This document shows positions 27,568 through 36,208 of a stretch of DNA of 54,620 bases, in pieces. Both the position numbers and the translations under genes were made by a program. The stretch's first letter is position 1, and each line of letters begins with the position of its first letter. Source of the DNA: an uncultured bacterium (lineage in GTDB: Bacteria > Patescibacteriota > Minisyncoccia > Phycocordibacterales > UBA9973); the NCBI GenBank assembly GCA_903869825.1, contig CAIQAL010000031.1:1-54620 (forward strand), read 5' to 3'. Below the pieces are notes generated by a model. It worked only from the letters and a program-made list of their open reading frames with translations, made no database searches and was not told the origin of the DNA.

Positions 27568-30255
27568 TTAAACCACCCGTCTTTCGTAGTATCTTCTAGA
27601 GAGTAAAATTATCAAGAGAATGATAATTATTAACATCATCCAACCAAGAATCCCAAGATTGAAAAACCAACCCAAGAAAGCCAAGCCTGCCAAATTGTTA
27701 TTGTTCTGATAAAAAGGATTGTTTAATACATAAGCTATAGCATTTTCTTGAGCTCCTTTCGGATTGGTGTAAACCAAAAGTGCAGTTGTTACAACTTGGG
27801 CATTTCCAGGATCAAGCGAATCAACCCGACCGGTAACGAACAATTGTCCGCCATCTCCGGGATTCAAGTCCTGCAATGGCACAGAAACGGTATACGTGTC
27901 ACTGGAAAATGTCCCTTGACTTGAATTAACATAGGCTATTCCCTTTGGTAATATTACTTGAAGCAAGATATGACCTAATTTTTTATTGCCTATATTTTTA
28001 TAGGTCACAACATAATCAATTTCATCTCCCAACCGGATTGACTGGTAACGGTCTTCAATCGTAAGCATTATCGGAGATTCAGTTCCGACAACCGTCGTAC
28101 CTTGCCTGATGATGGTTCTGTAATTTACTTGATTACCAAGTGTCTGAAAAATATTAATTGACCCGTTGGAGATACCATTGCCACAATTTGAATCAAAGCG
28201 GAAATAATAAATAGTGCTTGGAGAAAGACCGGTTAAAGTATCACTGAAAATAGTACTGCCATTGCTTGATCTCGAAGAAGTCTGGGACCCAAGATAAACA
28301 CTTCTGCCGTATTCAAAATAACTGTTGGTATTTGAATAGAGATTTGTCCCGGAAATTATTCCATTAAGAGTAACACTATTTGAAGTGACATTTGTTGCAA
28401 CAGAAGTTACCGCGCAAGCATTGTTGACTGGAGTTGGTGTCGGAACATAATTGTTCACGTTCACTTGAACACTCTGGGTTACCGGGTAACCACCGCTTCC
28501 GTAAGCTGAAAGAGTGTATGTGGTAGTATTTACCGGATAGACCGACTGACTGCCATATGCATTTACTGTTCCGATGTTCGAGATACTTACTGAAGTACAA
28601 TTGTTCGTACTCCAATTCAAAATTGAAACACCACCATAGTTAATTGAAGTTGGACTTGCAGTGAAAGATGAAATAGTACAATTGTTGTATTGATTGTTGG
28701 TAACGTTTACATAGACACTTTGGGTTTGGTTTCCTGAACCGGAACCGTAAACAGTTAAAGTGTAAGTGCCTGAGTAATTTGGATATATAGTTTGACTACC
28801 ATTTAATCCACTACCGGTAAAATTTGGTCCGGTGATTGATACGGTACAGTTGCTGTTGTAATTATTCCCAGAAACTGACCAAGCAAGAGTCGCAAGGGCT
28901 CCAGATTGAATCGTAACGCTCTGTTGATTGTTAACTGTGAAATATGAGATGTAGCAATTACTGTATTGATTCCCTACGGTCACTGTTTGCTGTTGAGTGA
29001 CTTGCTGGCCCTGAGAACCGACAGCGGTCAAGACATAAGTAGTGGTGTAAGTTGGATAAACAACCTGGGAACCGGAAACCGAAACACTATAATTCAAGTT
29101 TGAAATTGTAGCGGAAGTACAGTTTGAAGTACCCCAGTTTAACATGGAAGATTGACCAGAGGTGATACTATTTGGACTTGCGGTAAAATTGTTGATAACA
29201 CAATTATTTACTTGCTGATTCACGGTCACTGTTTGCTGTTGAGTGACTTGCTGGCCCTGAGAACCGAGTGCCGTCAAAATATAAGTAGTGGTATAAGTTG
29301 GATAAACAATTTGAGAACCAGAAGTATTTACACTCCCTACAGTAGAAATATTGGCGGAGGTGCAGTTTGAAGTACTCCAGTTTAACGTGGAAGATTGACC
29401 GGAGGTGATACTATTAGGGCTTGCAGTAAAATTGTTGATGACACAATTATTAACTTGCTGATTCACTGTCACTGTTTGCTGTTGGGTTACTTGCTGACCT
29501 TGAGAACCATATGCGGTTAAAATGTAAGTAGTGGTATAGGTTGGGTAAACCATTTGAGAACCAGAAGTATTTACATTACCGAGAGTAGAAATACTTGCTG
29601 AAGTACAGTTGCTAGTGCTCCAATTTAAATTCGAAGATTGACCAGAGGTGATACTATTTGGACTTGCGGTAAAGCTGTTGATGATACAGTTTTGAGGTGG
29701 AGGAGGTGTAGTGCTACCCACTAAAAAACTTACTACAACAGAACCCTGAGAACCCCATCCTGGGGCTATGCTTCCTATACTAAGACCGCCATTTAAAATT
29801 TCAGGAGTATAACTTTTGATTGCAGTAGTAGTTTGATTTGGATACCAATAAGTAGAAGAAAAAGTTAAGGTCTGAGAACTTGGAAGATTAACGGTAACAC
29901 TTTGGGCCGAAGTACTTGCTTGGTCGGAAACAATTTGACCGGTAAAAGAGTGTGAAGTGGAAGATCCAGTAGGAGCAGTCATGACCAACTTAGTATTAGT
30001 AGCAGTAGTTGAACCAGAAGTGTTGTGATAATAAATTTGAACATTGATATAGTCTCCCGGACTTGCGTTCACGGAAGAAAGTGTCCAGCAACCTTGCTGT
30101 CCATTTTGAATTCCAGTGCCAGTTGTATAATTTCCGACCGCTACTGTTTGGCAATCAGTTGGGAATGGAAGTCCATTCCAAAAAGAAGTAGCCAAAGCAC
30201 CTTGTGCTCCAAAGAGCAAAACTAAACTAAAAAATGCTATTAATATTTTTTTCAT
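27568..30255 (-). CDS. Large repetitive surface protein, C-terminally membrane-anchored
   Basis: About 895 residues. A signal peptide (MKKILIAFFSLVLLFGAQGALA) is followed by an N-terminal domain (about 25-190). Five Ig/PKD-like repeats (about 190-610) come next, each starting near CxINxFTASPNSITSGQSS and ending in a Tyr/Thr-rich strand. An Fn3-like domain (about 615-705) and a DUF11-like domain (RLGDEIDYVVTYKNIGNKKL) follow. A membrane helix (LGWMMLIIIILLIILL) and RRYYERR stop-transfer end the protein. It should project from the cell as an adhesin, S-layer-associated or pilus-like factor, a common class in CPR cells that attach to hosts. Confidence 0.83.
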   Translation of the reverse strand: MKKILIAFFSLVLLFGAQGALATSFWNGLPFPTDCQTVAVGNYTTGTGIQNGQQGCWTLSSVNASPGDYINVQIYYHNTSGSTTATNTKLVMTAPTGSSTSHSFTGQIVSDQASTSAQSVTVNLPSSQTLTFSSTYWYPNQTTTAIKSYTPEILNGGLSIGSIAPGWGSQGSVVVSFLVGSTTPPPPQNCIINSFTASPNSITSGQSSNLNWSTSNCTSASISTLGNVNTSGSQMVYPTYTTTYILTAYGSQGQQVTQQQTVTVNQQVNNCVINNFTASPNSITSGQSSTLNWSTSNCTSANISTVGSVNTSGSQIVYPTYTTTYILTALGSQGQQVTQQQTVTVNQQVNNCVINNFTASPNSITSGQSSMLNWGTSNCTSATISNLNYSVSVSGSQVVYPTYTTTYVLTAVGSQGQQVTQQQTVTVGNQYSNCYISYFTVNNQQSVTIQSGALATLAWSVSGNNYNSNCTVSITGPNFTGSGLNGSQTIYPNYSGTYTLTVYGSGSGNQTQSVYVNVTNNQYNNCTISSFTASPTSINYGGVSILNWSTNNCTSVSISNIGTVNAYGSQSVYPVNTTTYTLSAYGSGGYPVTQSVQVNVNNYVPTPTPVNNACAVTSVATNVTSNSVTLNGIISGTNLYSNTNSYFEYGRSVYLGSQTSSRSSNGSTIFSDTLTGLSPSTIYYFRFDSNCGNGISNGSINIFQTLGNQVNYRTIIRQGTTVVGTESPIMLTIEDRYQSIRLGDEIDYVVTYKNIGNKKLGHILLQVILPKGIAYVNSSQGTFSSDTYTVSVPLQDLNPGDGGQLFVTGRVDSLDPGNAQVVTTALLVYTNPKGAQENAIAYVLNNPFYQNNNNLAGLAFLGWFFNLGILGWMMLIIIILLIILLSRRYYERRVV
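28970..29690 (-). repeat. Three tandem repeats of about 243 bp inside the surface-protein gene
   Basis: The marker GTGATACTATT recurs near 29160, 29404 and 29648, a period of about 243 bp (81 residues). Neighbouring copies are nearly identical at the DNA level, so they may recombine to change repeat number. More divergent units flank them on both sides. Confidence 0.8.
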
Positions 30256-30345
30256 TTTTTTTATCATATTATTTAATAATGAATTTTTAATAAAACTTAC
30301 AATTTTAAACCTTTAACGCATTCATCTGTTCAAGGCTTAAAAAAG

Positions 30346-30389
30346 TATAGAAGTAATGTTATGAGGTTATCATTAACATTACTTCTATA
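30346..30389 (-). terminator. Terminator after the Gly/Ser-rich secreted protein
   Basis: TATAGAAGTAATGTTA pairs perfectly with TAACATTACTTCTATA (16 bp, 12-nt loop). On the minus strand CTTTTTT follows directly. Confidence 0.75.
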
Positions 30390-30429
30390 TAGAATTCCCC
30401 GAAGGGATAATAAGTTGATACGAAAAAAA

Positions 30430-31872
30430 TTATCTTCTGTGTCCACCCCCACCACTTGAGCGACTTGGTCCAGAGCTGTGCACAGACGCACTGTAACTTT
30501 GGTTGCCGGAACGACTACCTCCATTTGATGATCGAGAACTAGGATTACTCCTAGGTGCTTGATGGCTTGAGCGAGAGGGTGCTTGGTTTTGTTGCACTCT
30601 TGGCGACTCGCTGCTAACATTCCTCTGATCATTTTGAGGTCGCTGTTGGCTAGGAGGAATATACCTTGCGGCATTTGCTCTAGAATTTGGTTGCTGATAG
30701 CTTGCGCGACCAACATTTCTCTGATCATCCTGAGGTTGATGAGGGCTATTGTTAGCCTCTTTTAGAAAAGTGATGTTGCCTTTCGTTTGAGTGACGACAT
30801 ACTCTTTCCCGTTCACCCGAACAGTAGAAGCTGTAGAAGCTTGAGAACTGCCAGAGTTTCTAGGATTATTGTCCCCTCTGGCACTTTTTAAAGCATTTCC
30901 AACATTGCTTCCTTCACCATCGTGACCGTCTCTGGTGACATGATTTCCACTACTTCCTGCACCATCGTGACCGTCTCTGGTGACATGATTTCCACTACTT
31001 CCTGCACCATCGTGACCGCCGTTCGTAACGTGACCGCCCTGGCCGCCGTTCGTAACGTGACCGCCCTGGCCACCGTTCGTAACGTGAGTGTTCACAGTAG
31101 TAGTATTGGTATATGTGTAATTATAATAATTATACGTACTTGACGATTCGCAATGTGCCGTATAATTGGGACAGCAATACTGCATCGAAAACACTGGGCA
31201 ATAAGTCGGAGCCTGGTAATAGTAATCGTTATTATTTGCTGGCCAATAGTTACTTCTCTGATATTTAGGAACATCATTTGGTTCCATCCAAATAGTATCA
31301 TGAGTCATAATTATCAAAGTGTCTCTATCCTTAAATGACACTTTCGCAAATGATACGGGTTTGATATTAACCCTTTGATCATAGATAGAGTTAACGCAAA
31401 CCATACACATTACATCCCTTACTGGGAATGGATTTCCCCTATTGTCTTCCCAGCCAGTGATGGCTGTGATATCCAATTGAGCTACTTGTTCTAGCCCCTT
31501 GGTTTTTTTCCCCCGGTCTGAATAACTTGGGCGGGTGAAATGCTTTGTCGTTTTCCCATTTCTCGATGAGATTACGACATCTCCAATATCCCAATTGTCA
31601 TTGGTAACTTTCAAGTTACCAATTAAGAAAATGGTATTTTCCCGAGAAATTTCTTTCCCAGAAACATACCCTATCCACCCGTCCTTCTCAGCAATTTGCT
31701 GAAAAAGATTCCGGTAATCATTAACCAGGACTGAGTCCTTGCTAATAATTTTTGCCGCTTCACCGAGGGTGTACCCCTCGTCTTTATAGTCTGCGAAGGG
31801 TTTTCCTTGTCCTTTGCATTCAAGCCCGATTAAGGCGATTGCAAAAAACAATAAGCTGATAATTTTTTTCAT
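30430..31872 (-). CDS. Secreted protein with low-complexity repetitive C-terminus
   Basis: 480 residues. A signal peptide (MKKIISLLFFAIALIGLECKGQG) resembles Bacteroidetes signal sequences; the Cys near 19 could be lipidated. A globular domain (about 25-215) is followed by a Tyr/Asn-rich segment. Short tandem repeats come next (three of GGQGGHVTN type, then 15-residue units), then a Ser/Gly/Arg/Gln-rich tail ending GGGGHRR. No known catalytic motif. It has its own promoter, a hairpin in its leader and a terminator. Likely extracellular and sticky, perhaps a matrix or adhesion factor; transfer from a Bacteroidetes host is possible. Confidence 0.7.
   Translation of the reverse strand: MKKIISLLFFAIALIGLECKGQGKPFADYKDEGYTLGEAAKIISKDSVLVNDYRNLFQQIAEKDGWIGYVSGKEISRENTIFLIGNLKVTNDNWDIGDVVISSRNGKTTKHFTRPSYSDRGKKTKGLEQVAQLDITAITGWEDNRGNPFPVRDVMCMVCVNSIYDQRVNIKPVSFAKVSFKDRDTLIIMTHDTIWMEPNDVPKYQRSNYWPANNNDYYYQAPTYCPVFSMQYCCPNYTAHCESSSTYNYYNYTYTNTTTVNTHVTNGGQGGHVTNGGQGGHVTNGGHDGAGSSGNHVTRDGHDGAGSSGNHVTRDGHDGEGSNVGNALKSARGDNNPRNSGSSQASTASTVRVNGKEYVVTQTKGNITFLKEANNSPHQPQDDQRNVGRASYQQPNSRANAARYIPPSQQRPQNDQRNVSSESPRVQQNQAPSRSSHQAPRSNPSSRSSNGGSRSGNQSYSASVHSSGPSRSSGGGGHRR
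30910..31090 (-). repeat. Two short tandem repeat arrays in the secreted-protein gene
   Basis: A 45-bp unit (encoding GAGSSGNHVTRDGHD-type residues) and an adjacent 27-bp unit (GGQGGHVTN) are each present in two to three near-perfect copies. Both lengths are multiples of three, so copy-number change would keep the frame. Confidence 0.85.
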
Positions 31873-31903
31873 ATTTTTTATTTTTAGATTTTTTTTGAAT
31901 CTG

Positions 31904-31955
31904 AGTTAATTCGCTCCGCTTTCCAAATAGACTAGAAAAGCAAAGTGAATTAACC
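31904..31955 (-). promoter_or_regulatory. Long hairpin in the 5' leader of the secreted-protein gene
   Basis: On the transcript GGTTAATTCACTTTGCTTTTC pairs with GGAAAGCGGAGCGAATTAACT. The outer 8 bp are perfect and the rest pair with G-U wobbles, around a 10-nt loop. It lies about 30 nt before the ATG and could stabilise the mRNA or control translation. Confidence 0.55.
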
Positions 31956-32005
31956 CAAATTAGCATCTAAAAACAAAAGATTTTAAAGTACAAGAATCAC
32001 CTAAC

Positions 32006-32034
32006 AGTGTAGCATATCTTACTTTAGAAGTCAA
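32006..32034 (-). promoter_or_regulatory. Sigma70 promoter of the secreted-protein gene
   Basis: On the minus strand TTGACT (32034-32029), 17-nt spacer ending TGC, TACACT (32011-32006). It gives a leader of about 125 nt. Confidence 0.72.
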
Positions 32035-32070
32035 GGGGAGAAAGGTCCTCTTCTCTCCCCTCTCCCAAAT

Positions 32071-32097
32071 AAAAAAACCCTAAATTTAGGGCTTTTT
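32071..32097. terminator. Terminator of the small basic-protein gene
   Basis: Perfect palindrome CCCTAAATTTAGGG flanked by A7 and T7, so U-tails follow on either strand. Confidence 0.75.
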
Positions 32098-32128
32098 TTG
32101 AAAAAATTAGTATAAATTTTTTGGATAA

Positions 32129-32254
32129 TTATCCTCGCTTTTTTCCAGTCGACTTATTCGCAAGCATTGTCTTTTTGATTGCGAGTCTCTTCTTTGTCTT
32201 GTGAGCGTGTCTAGATTTCTTCTTTGGACTAAGGGTTGTTCCTCTTTTTGCCAT
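32129..32254 (-). CDS. 41-residue very basic small protein
   Basis: Too short for the ORF track. Starts MAKRGTTLSPKKKSRHAHK and ends GKKRG; about 40% Lys/Arg/His. It stands alone with a terminator directly downstream. The composition is like a small ribosomal or nucleic-acid-binding protein, but it does not match bL34 or bL36, which I checked by eye. Function unknown. Confidence 0.6.
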   Translation of the reverse strand: MAKRGTTLSPKKKSRHAHKTKKRLAIKKTMLANKSTGKKRG

Positions 32255-32337
32255 AAAAATATTGAAAATTAATTAATAAACTGATTTTAGAAGTATACCG
32301 CGAAGTGATTATTTTTGCAAAAAAAATATCCAAAACA

Positions 32338-32361
32338 AAAACCACCCTCTCGGGTGGTTTT
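32338..32361 (-). terminator. Terminator of the cold-shock gene
   Basis: AAAACCACCC/GGGTGGTTTT, 10 bp, loop TCTC. On the minus strand a U-rich tail (TTTTTGTTTTGG) follows. Confidence 0.85.
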
Positions 32362-32373
32362 CTAAAAAAAGGT

Positions 32374-32571
32374 TTAGACTCTTTCTACGTTCTTTGCACT
32401 TGGTCCTTTTTCTCCATCGACGACATCAAAGTTGACGGTATCGCCAACTGCAATCTCATCCCAGGTAATTCCTTTCAAATCATTTGAATGAAAGAAAAGA
32501 TCTTTGGTTTCGCCCTCTCGGGTAATGAATCCAAAACCTTTTTCTGTCTTTGTTTTAATTGTTCCAGTCAT
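32374..32571 (-). CDS. Cold-shock-domain protein
   Basis: 65 residues. RNP1 is KGFGFI and RNP2 is DLFFHSND (usual VFVHFS). It is a single OB-fold RNA chaperone of CspA size, starting MTGTIKTKTEKG. Monocistronic with its own terminator. Confidence 0.95.
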   Translation of the reverse strand: MTGTIKTKTEKGFGFITREGETKDLFFHSNDLKGITWDEIAVGDTVNFDVVDGEKGPSAKNVERV

Positions 32572-32656
32572 TTTATGTTCTTTAAATTATATAATCTAGA
32601 AACTCGACTACATCTCTTATCCTTAAGTATACCACACCATCCACAATAATAGCGAA

Positions 32657-33124
32657 TTATTGGTTGATAATATATCCGTTCACATCGACCAAGACGACTT
32701 GATCGTCTCCAAGATTGGAATCAGTATCTACCACATCATCCCCAGGCTGCCGCTCTATGAAGTATAACTTTTCTCCGGGTTGGACAATATACGTTTCTGG
32801 TTGAAAGTCAGATGCTTTTGGCTTCTTGACTACTATCTGGATTGATCCATCGGTCAGAGTAGTTCTGGTAAAGGTATACCCGATGGTGGCTTTCTTTGCA
32901 TTTGCATCCATGGTTGGGTCCGAAATCAGATAAGAATACTGCGCAAGTGGGGAGTTGGTAAATAATTCCTGAGTAGCCGGTGGAGGAGTGGTCTGGTTTT
33001 GATCAACTGGAATATCAGAGGTAACTGGTGGATTGCTTTTTCTCATTGCAAAATATATTCCGACGATAATAACTAAAATAACAACAATAATAATAACTAA
33101 TGCTGAGGTATTTGATTTTTTCAT
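32657..33124 (-). CDS. Membrane-anchored extracytoplasmic protein of unknown function
   Basis: 155 residues. One N-terminal membrane helix (LVIIIVVILVIIVGIYFAM) is followed by a Pro/Thr-rich linker and a soluble domain (about 60-155) rich in beta-prone and Asp residues. No recognisable motif. Single gene. Confidence 0.6.
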   Translation of the reverse strand: MKKSNTSALVIIIVVILVIIVGIYFAMRKSNPPVTSDIPVDQNQTTPPPATQELFTNSPLAQYSYLISDPTMDANAKKATIGYTFTRTTLTDGSIQIVVKKPKASDFQPETYIVQPGEKLYFIERQPGDDVVDTDSNLGDDQVVLVDVNGYIINQ

Positions 33125-33317
33125 AAAAATAAATAAAAAACACCTTGATTATTGATAAAAATCGATCCCTATTAATATCACAATATTAAATTAAACTTGA
33201 TTAAGATACTGTGAAGAAAAAAACTTCTTCATTGAATATTAATGCCTTTTAAATATACTTTTACGAAAGGTCGAATAGGCTTTAATATTTTACAAAAAAA
33301 ATTAATAGAAAAATCAT

Positions 33318-33476
33318 ATGCTTATAACAATTGCAATTATCTTACTCGTTTTATGGCTTTTAGGTCTCGTTACCAGTTATACCTTGGGAGGATTTATCCA
33401 CATTCTCTTAATCGCGGCGATTGTTCTTTTTGTGATTAAGCTTTTTGGAGGAGAAGGAAAAAATCCAGCAACGTAG
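33318..33476 (+). CDS. lmo0937-type small membrane protein
   Basis: 52 residues, missed by the ORF track. Two hydrophobic helices are joined by the conserved WLLGLVTSYTLGGFIHILL, which is the hallmark of the widespread lmo0937/DUF5670 family of tiny membrane proteins. Function of the family is unknown. Confidence 0.8.
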   Translation: MLITIAIILLVLWLLGLVTSYTLGGFIHILLIAAIVLFVIKLFGGEGKNPAT

Positions 33477-33497
33477 AACTAAAAAATTTCCAAAAAA

Positions 33498-33529
33498 AAT
33501 AACCCGCTTTTGAAAAAAGGCGGGTTATT
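33498..33529. terminator. Terminator hairpin between convergent small genes
   Basis: AATAACCCGC/GCGGGTTATT. On the minus strand A8 becomes a U-tail, so it chiefly ends the 33562 gene; on the plus strand it follows the lmo0937-type gene. Confidence 0.7.
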
Positions 33530-33561
33530 GGTTGTTGGAGATCAGCAAAAAATAATAAAGA

Positions 33562-33825
33562 CTACCAAACTCCCGGACCATCTCCATCCAAGAACCACTT
33601 ATTGTCGATTTTTACTAGCTTGATGATTCCACCGGATTTAGTTTCACAGAATCCAAAATCATCAGTCTTTGCTAGTAACCTACTACAATTTCGGAAAGTA
33701 TAATAATTTTCAAAGGTGCTATGTGCTTTTCGTAAAGAAAAAAACTCAAATACCCCAAAAACAAAAACCACAATAATTAAAATCACCACGAAAATAATAA
33801 TCTTTTTTTTGTGTATCCTAAACAT
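33562..33825 (-). CDS. Small membrane-anchored protein
   Basis: 87 residues. One membrane helix (IIIFVVILIIVVFVFGVFEFF) precedes a short extracytoplasmic domain with two Cys (NCSRLL, FGFCET) that could form a disulfide. The C-terminus is KWFLDGDGPGVW. No known family recognised. Confidence 0.55.
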   Translation of the reverse strand: MFRIHKKKIIIFVVILIIVVFVFGVFEFFSLRKAHSTFENYYTFRNCSRLLAKTDDFGFCETKSGGIIKLVKIDNKWFLDGDGPGVW

Positions 33826-33856
33826 ATTTTTATTATATCAAATCAGTAAAATTTTA

Positions 33857-35335
33857 CTATTTTTCTAAATCAAGTGTCTCGTCAATCCGAATTTTCTGGA
33901 TAAATTCTGGGACGTGGGAAACAAGCACCAAGGCTCCTTTGTAATTGCTTACTGCTTCCGCGATAACGGGAATGTGTCGAAAGTTGATATGGTTAGTTGG
34001 TTCATCCAAGATTAGTAACCCAGGACGCAACAATACCAATCCCGCAAAAGCGACTAATCCTTTTTGCCCTTCCGAAAGGCTACCGATTTTTGTATGAATT
34101 AATTCTCCGGTAATTAAAAAACTTGCCGCAATTGCCCGCATTTTTTCTTCGTTTAAGGACACTCCCCCTTCCACCATCGCATTTGCTAGGGACTGATAAA
34201 CAGTGTGCTCAAAATTCAAAGTTGAAAAATCTTGTCGATAATAACCAACCCGAATACCTGCTTGGATTTTGGCGCCTGGGGAGGTATCATTTGCCAAATG
34301 CTCAAGTAAAGTACTTTTCCCTATGCCATTCGGGCCCCGAAGCAATAGATGCTGATTCTTCCTAAGCTTTAGATTGGCACTTCGCTTTACTATTTTTCCA
34401 TTTTTCTCATTCATTATTGTAAAAGAAGTAATCGTAATGATCTCTCCATTGATTTCTTCTTGGCAAGGAATAACGAAAGTTTTTATCGTTTTGTCTTCTT
34501 TCCGAACATCAACTATATCTTCTTCCAGTTCTTCGGCTTTTTCCCGCATCCGTTTTGCAACTAATCGTAATTGTCCTCCTTTGTGAGCAAAAACATTCGC
34601 TTGGTCTTTTTTTGCTTGAATTTCTTTTGCCAATTGAGCGTTTTTCATATTTTCTTTTTCCACTCGAGCAGTTATTTCTTTCAATACGTTTTTATAGTTA
34701 CCAGTGTATTGCTCAACTTTCCTAGTATAAATATCAAGATACAAAACCCCATCAGAAAAAGCATTCAAAAATTCCGCATCGTGAGAAATGACCGCTACGG
34801 TTTTCTTGTATTTGATTAAAAAATCAGTCAGGTGAAGAATTCCCGCTCGATCGAGATTGTTGGTTGGTTCGTCCAGTAAAAGTAAATCCGGATCTTGAAT
34901 CAACGCTCCGGCTAAAAGCACTCGCGCCAATTGTCCGCCCGAAAAAGTTTTTAAAATTCTATCATGTAATTTAGTATGCCCTTTTAGGTTTACTACTTCC
35001 AATACTTCATCTATTCTTGGGTCCAAATCGTAAACTTTATTAATAAAACATTTTGTAAAGAATTCTCGGATAGTTAAACAAAGTTCATCTCTTCCGATCA
35101 CCTGCTTGGCGGTGGCAATACTTAGCTTCGGTCTTTTATTTATTTCACCAGATTCAGGAGAAAGCGCTCCGGTGATTAATCCAAAAATAGTACTTTTCCC
35201 TGCCCCATTTTGTCCCATGATGGTTGTTTTTGTCCCCAGTCGCACTGAAAAAGAAGCCTCGTTTAATATTGGCTTATTAACTCCATATTCAAAAGATACT
35301 TTGTTGAATCTTAAGATTACTTCGTCTTTGGACAT
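33857..35335 (-). CDS. ABC-F family ribosome-associated ATPase
   Basis: About 492 residues with two ATP-binding cassettes and no membrane segment. Cassette 1 has GQNGAGKST, a signature in TFSGGQLARV and LLLDEPTNNLD. Cassette 2 has GPNGIGKST, a degenerate signature LSEGQKG and LLILDEPTNHIN. The charged linker is at about 225-300. ABC-F proteins bind the ribosomal E-site and relieve stalls or give antibiotic protection. The Met at 35335 (MSKDEVILRF) is a better start than 35362. The second signature departs from LSGGQ, which may weaken that site. Confidence 0.9.
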   Translation of the reverse strand: MSKDEVILRFNKVSFEYGVNKPILNEASFSVRLGTKTTIMGQNGAGKSTIFGLITGALSPESGEINKRPKLSIATAKQVIGRDELCLTIREFFTKCFINKVYDLDPRIDEVLEVVNLKGHTKLHDRILKTFSGGQLARVLLAGALIQDPDLLLLDEPTNNLDRAGILHLTDFLIKYKKTVAVISHDAEFLNAFSDGVLYLDIYTRKVEQYTGNYKNVLKEITARVEKENMKNAQLAKEIQAKKDQANVFAHKGGQLRLVAKRMREKAEELEEDIVDVRKEDKTIKTFVIPCQEEINGEIITITSFTIMNEKNGKIVKRSANLKLRKNQHLLLRGPNGIGKSTLLEHLANDTSPGAKIQAGIRVGYYRQDFSTLNFEHTVYQSLANAMVEGGVSLNEEKMRAIAASFLITGELIHTKIGSLSEGQKGLVAFAGLVLLRPGLLILDEPTNHINFRHIPVIAEAVSNYKGALVLVSHVPEFIQKIRIDETLDLEK

Positions 35336-35447
35336 AATTTTTTGATTGAAAACAAACTTCAAAGAAAGCGGATCCGAAGCCAGCTTACTTTAGAAGACTT
35401 ACGCAAGAAAAGCATACCACAGATTTCCTATATTCACTATTTGTGGT

Positions 35448-35849
35448 TTAAACAATTACTTGAGAACAATGAGCGCAACGTTTTGCTTCAATCGGAATTT
35501 CACTCAGACATTCCGAACATTTTTTTGTTGTGGGATCAGCTGGAGGTTCTTTTCTTGAGCGCTTGATAAGAAGATTCATTGGTTTAACCACAAAGAAAAA
35601 TATTGAAGCGGCAACTAAAACGAAAGAAATGAGAGTATTAATAAAGTGACCCACCATAAATTTACTACCATTAATGGTAAAGTAAAGCCCTGAAAAATCT
35701 GGTCCACGGACAATAGCAGAAATCAACGGAGTAATCAAATCTGACACTACCGCTGTAACGATAGTCCCAAAAGCAGCACCAATAACCACCCCGACCGCCA
35801 AGTCAACGACATTCCCGCGAAGCAAAAACTGTTTGAATTCTTTTAGCAT
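35448..35849 (-). CDS. mscL: Large-conductance mechanosensitive channel with zinc-ribbon tail
   Basis: 133 residues. The MscL core starts FKQFLLRGNVVDLAVGVVIGAAFG (TM1), has a periplasmic loop and TM2 (LISFVLVAASIFFFVV). The usual charged C-terminal helix is followed by CSECLSEIPIEAKRCAHC, a four-Cys rubredoxin-like knuckle not in classical MscL. The channel releases solutes on hypo-osmotic shock; the extra metal site might aid assembly or sensing. Confidence 0.93.
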   Translation of the reverse strand: MLKEFKQFLLRGNVVDLAVGVVIGAAFGTIVTAVVSDLITPLISAIVRGPDFSGLYFTINGSKFMVGHFINTLISFVLVAASIFFFVVKPMNLLIKRSRKEPPADPTTKKCSECLSEIPIEAKRCAHCSQVIV

Positions 35850-35907
35850 AAAATTTGTTTAATCTTTTAATAATTTATTATCTCATAAAAATTAGATAAA
35901 TCAAAAA

Positions 35908-35930
35908 AAGCCATCCTAAGTAGGTGGCTT
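35908..35930 (-). terminator. Terminator of the 35916 gene
   Basis: Imperfect hairpin AAGCCATCCTA/TAGGTGGCTT, then a U7 tract on the minus strand. It overlaps the stop codon. Confidence 0.6.
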
Positions 35931-36155
35931 GTCTTCAAAAAATAATTTAATGTCTTCCCCCATATAAACTCTTTTGAGAATCTGTAGGGGGGTAAAGAAT
36001 TTTGTCACACTATTAAATGACTGATGTACCCCCTGTTCATCACAGGGTAAAAAAAGAAACGGACCTAGATCGGTTAAACATCCCTCACCCCGAGTCCATT
36101 CTTTTGCCAGGTCCCTGGTTTTTACCTGTACAAAAAATTTTTTTTCTTTGGTCAT
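35916..36155 (-). CDS. Small soluble protein of unknown function
   Basis: 79 residues, mixed alpha/beta composition, no membrane segment (KKFFVQVKTRDLAKEWTRGE at the start). TTGACA with a 17-nt spacer and a weak TAGCCT lies just upstream, and a terminator overlaps the end, which supports a real gene. Family not recognised. It is the last ordinary gene before the retroelement island. Confidence 0.5.
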   Translation of the reverse strand: MTKEKKFFVQVKTRDLAKEWTRGEGCLTDLGPFLFLPCDEQGVHQSFNSVTKFFTPLQILKRVYMGEDIKLFFEDKPPT

Positions 36156-36208
36156 TTTTATAAAATTTATATTTTTCTTAGGCTAAACCATTTTTATTTG
36201 TTTGTCAA

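Noticed and set aside
28970-29690. Regular repeats that might suggest a CRISPR array
   Set aside because: The period is about 243 bp, the repeats are coding and in frame, and there are no short unique spacers or cas genes.
30330-30728. 132-residue minus ORF and other ORFs inside the 30430 gene
   Set aside because: Out-of-frame shadows of a low-complexity repetitive gene.
35342-35566. 74-residue plus ORF between ABC-F and mscL
   Set aside because: It overlaps the antisense of mscL, has no promoter or family resemblance, and lies mostly in coding sequence of the other strand.
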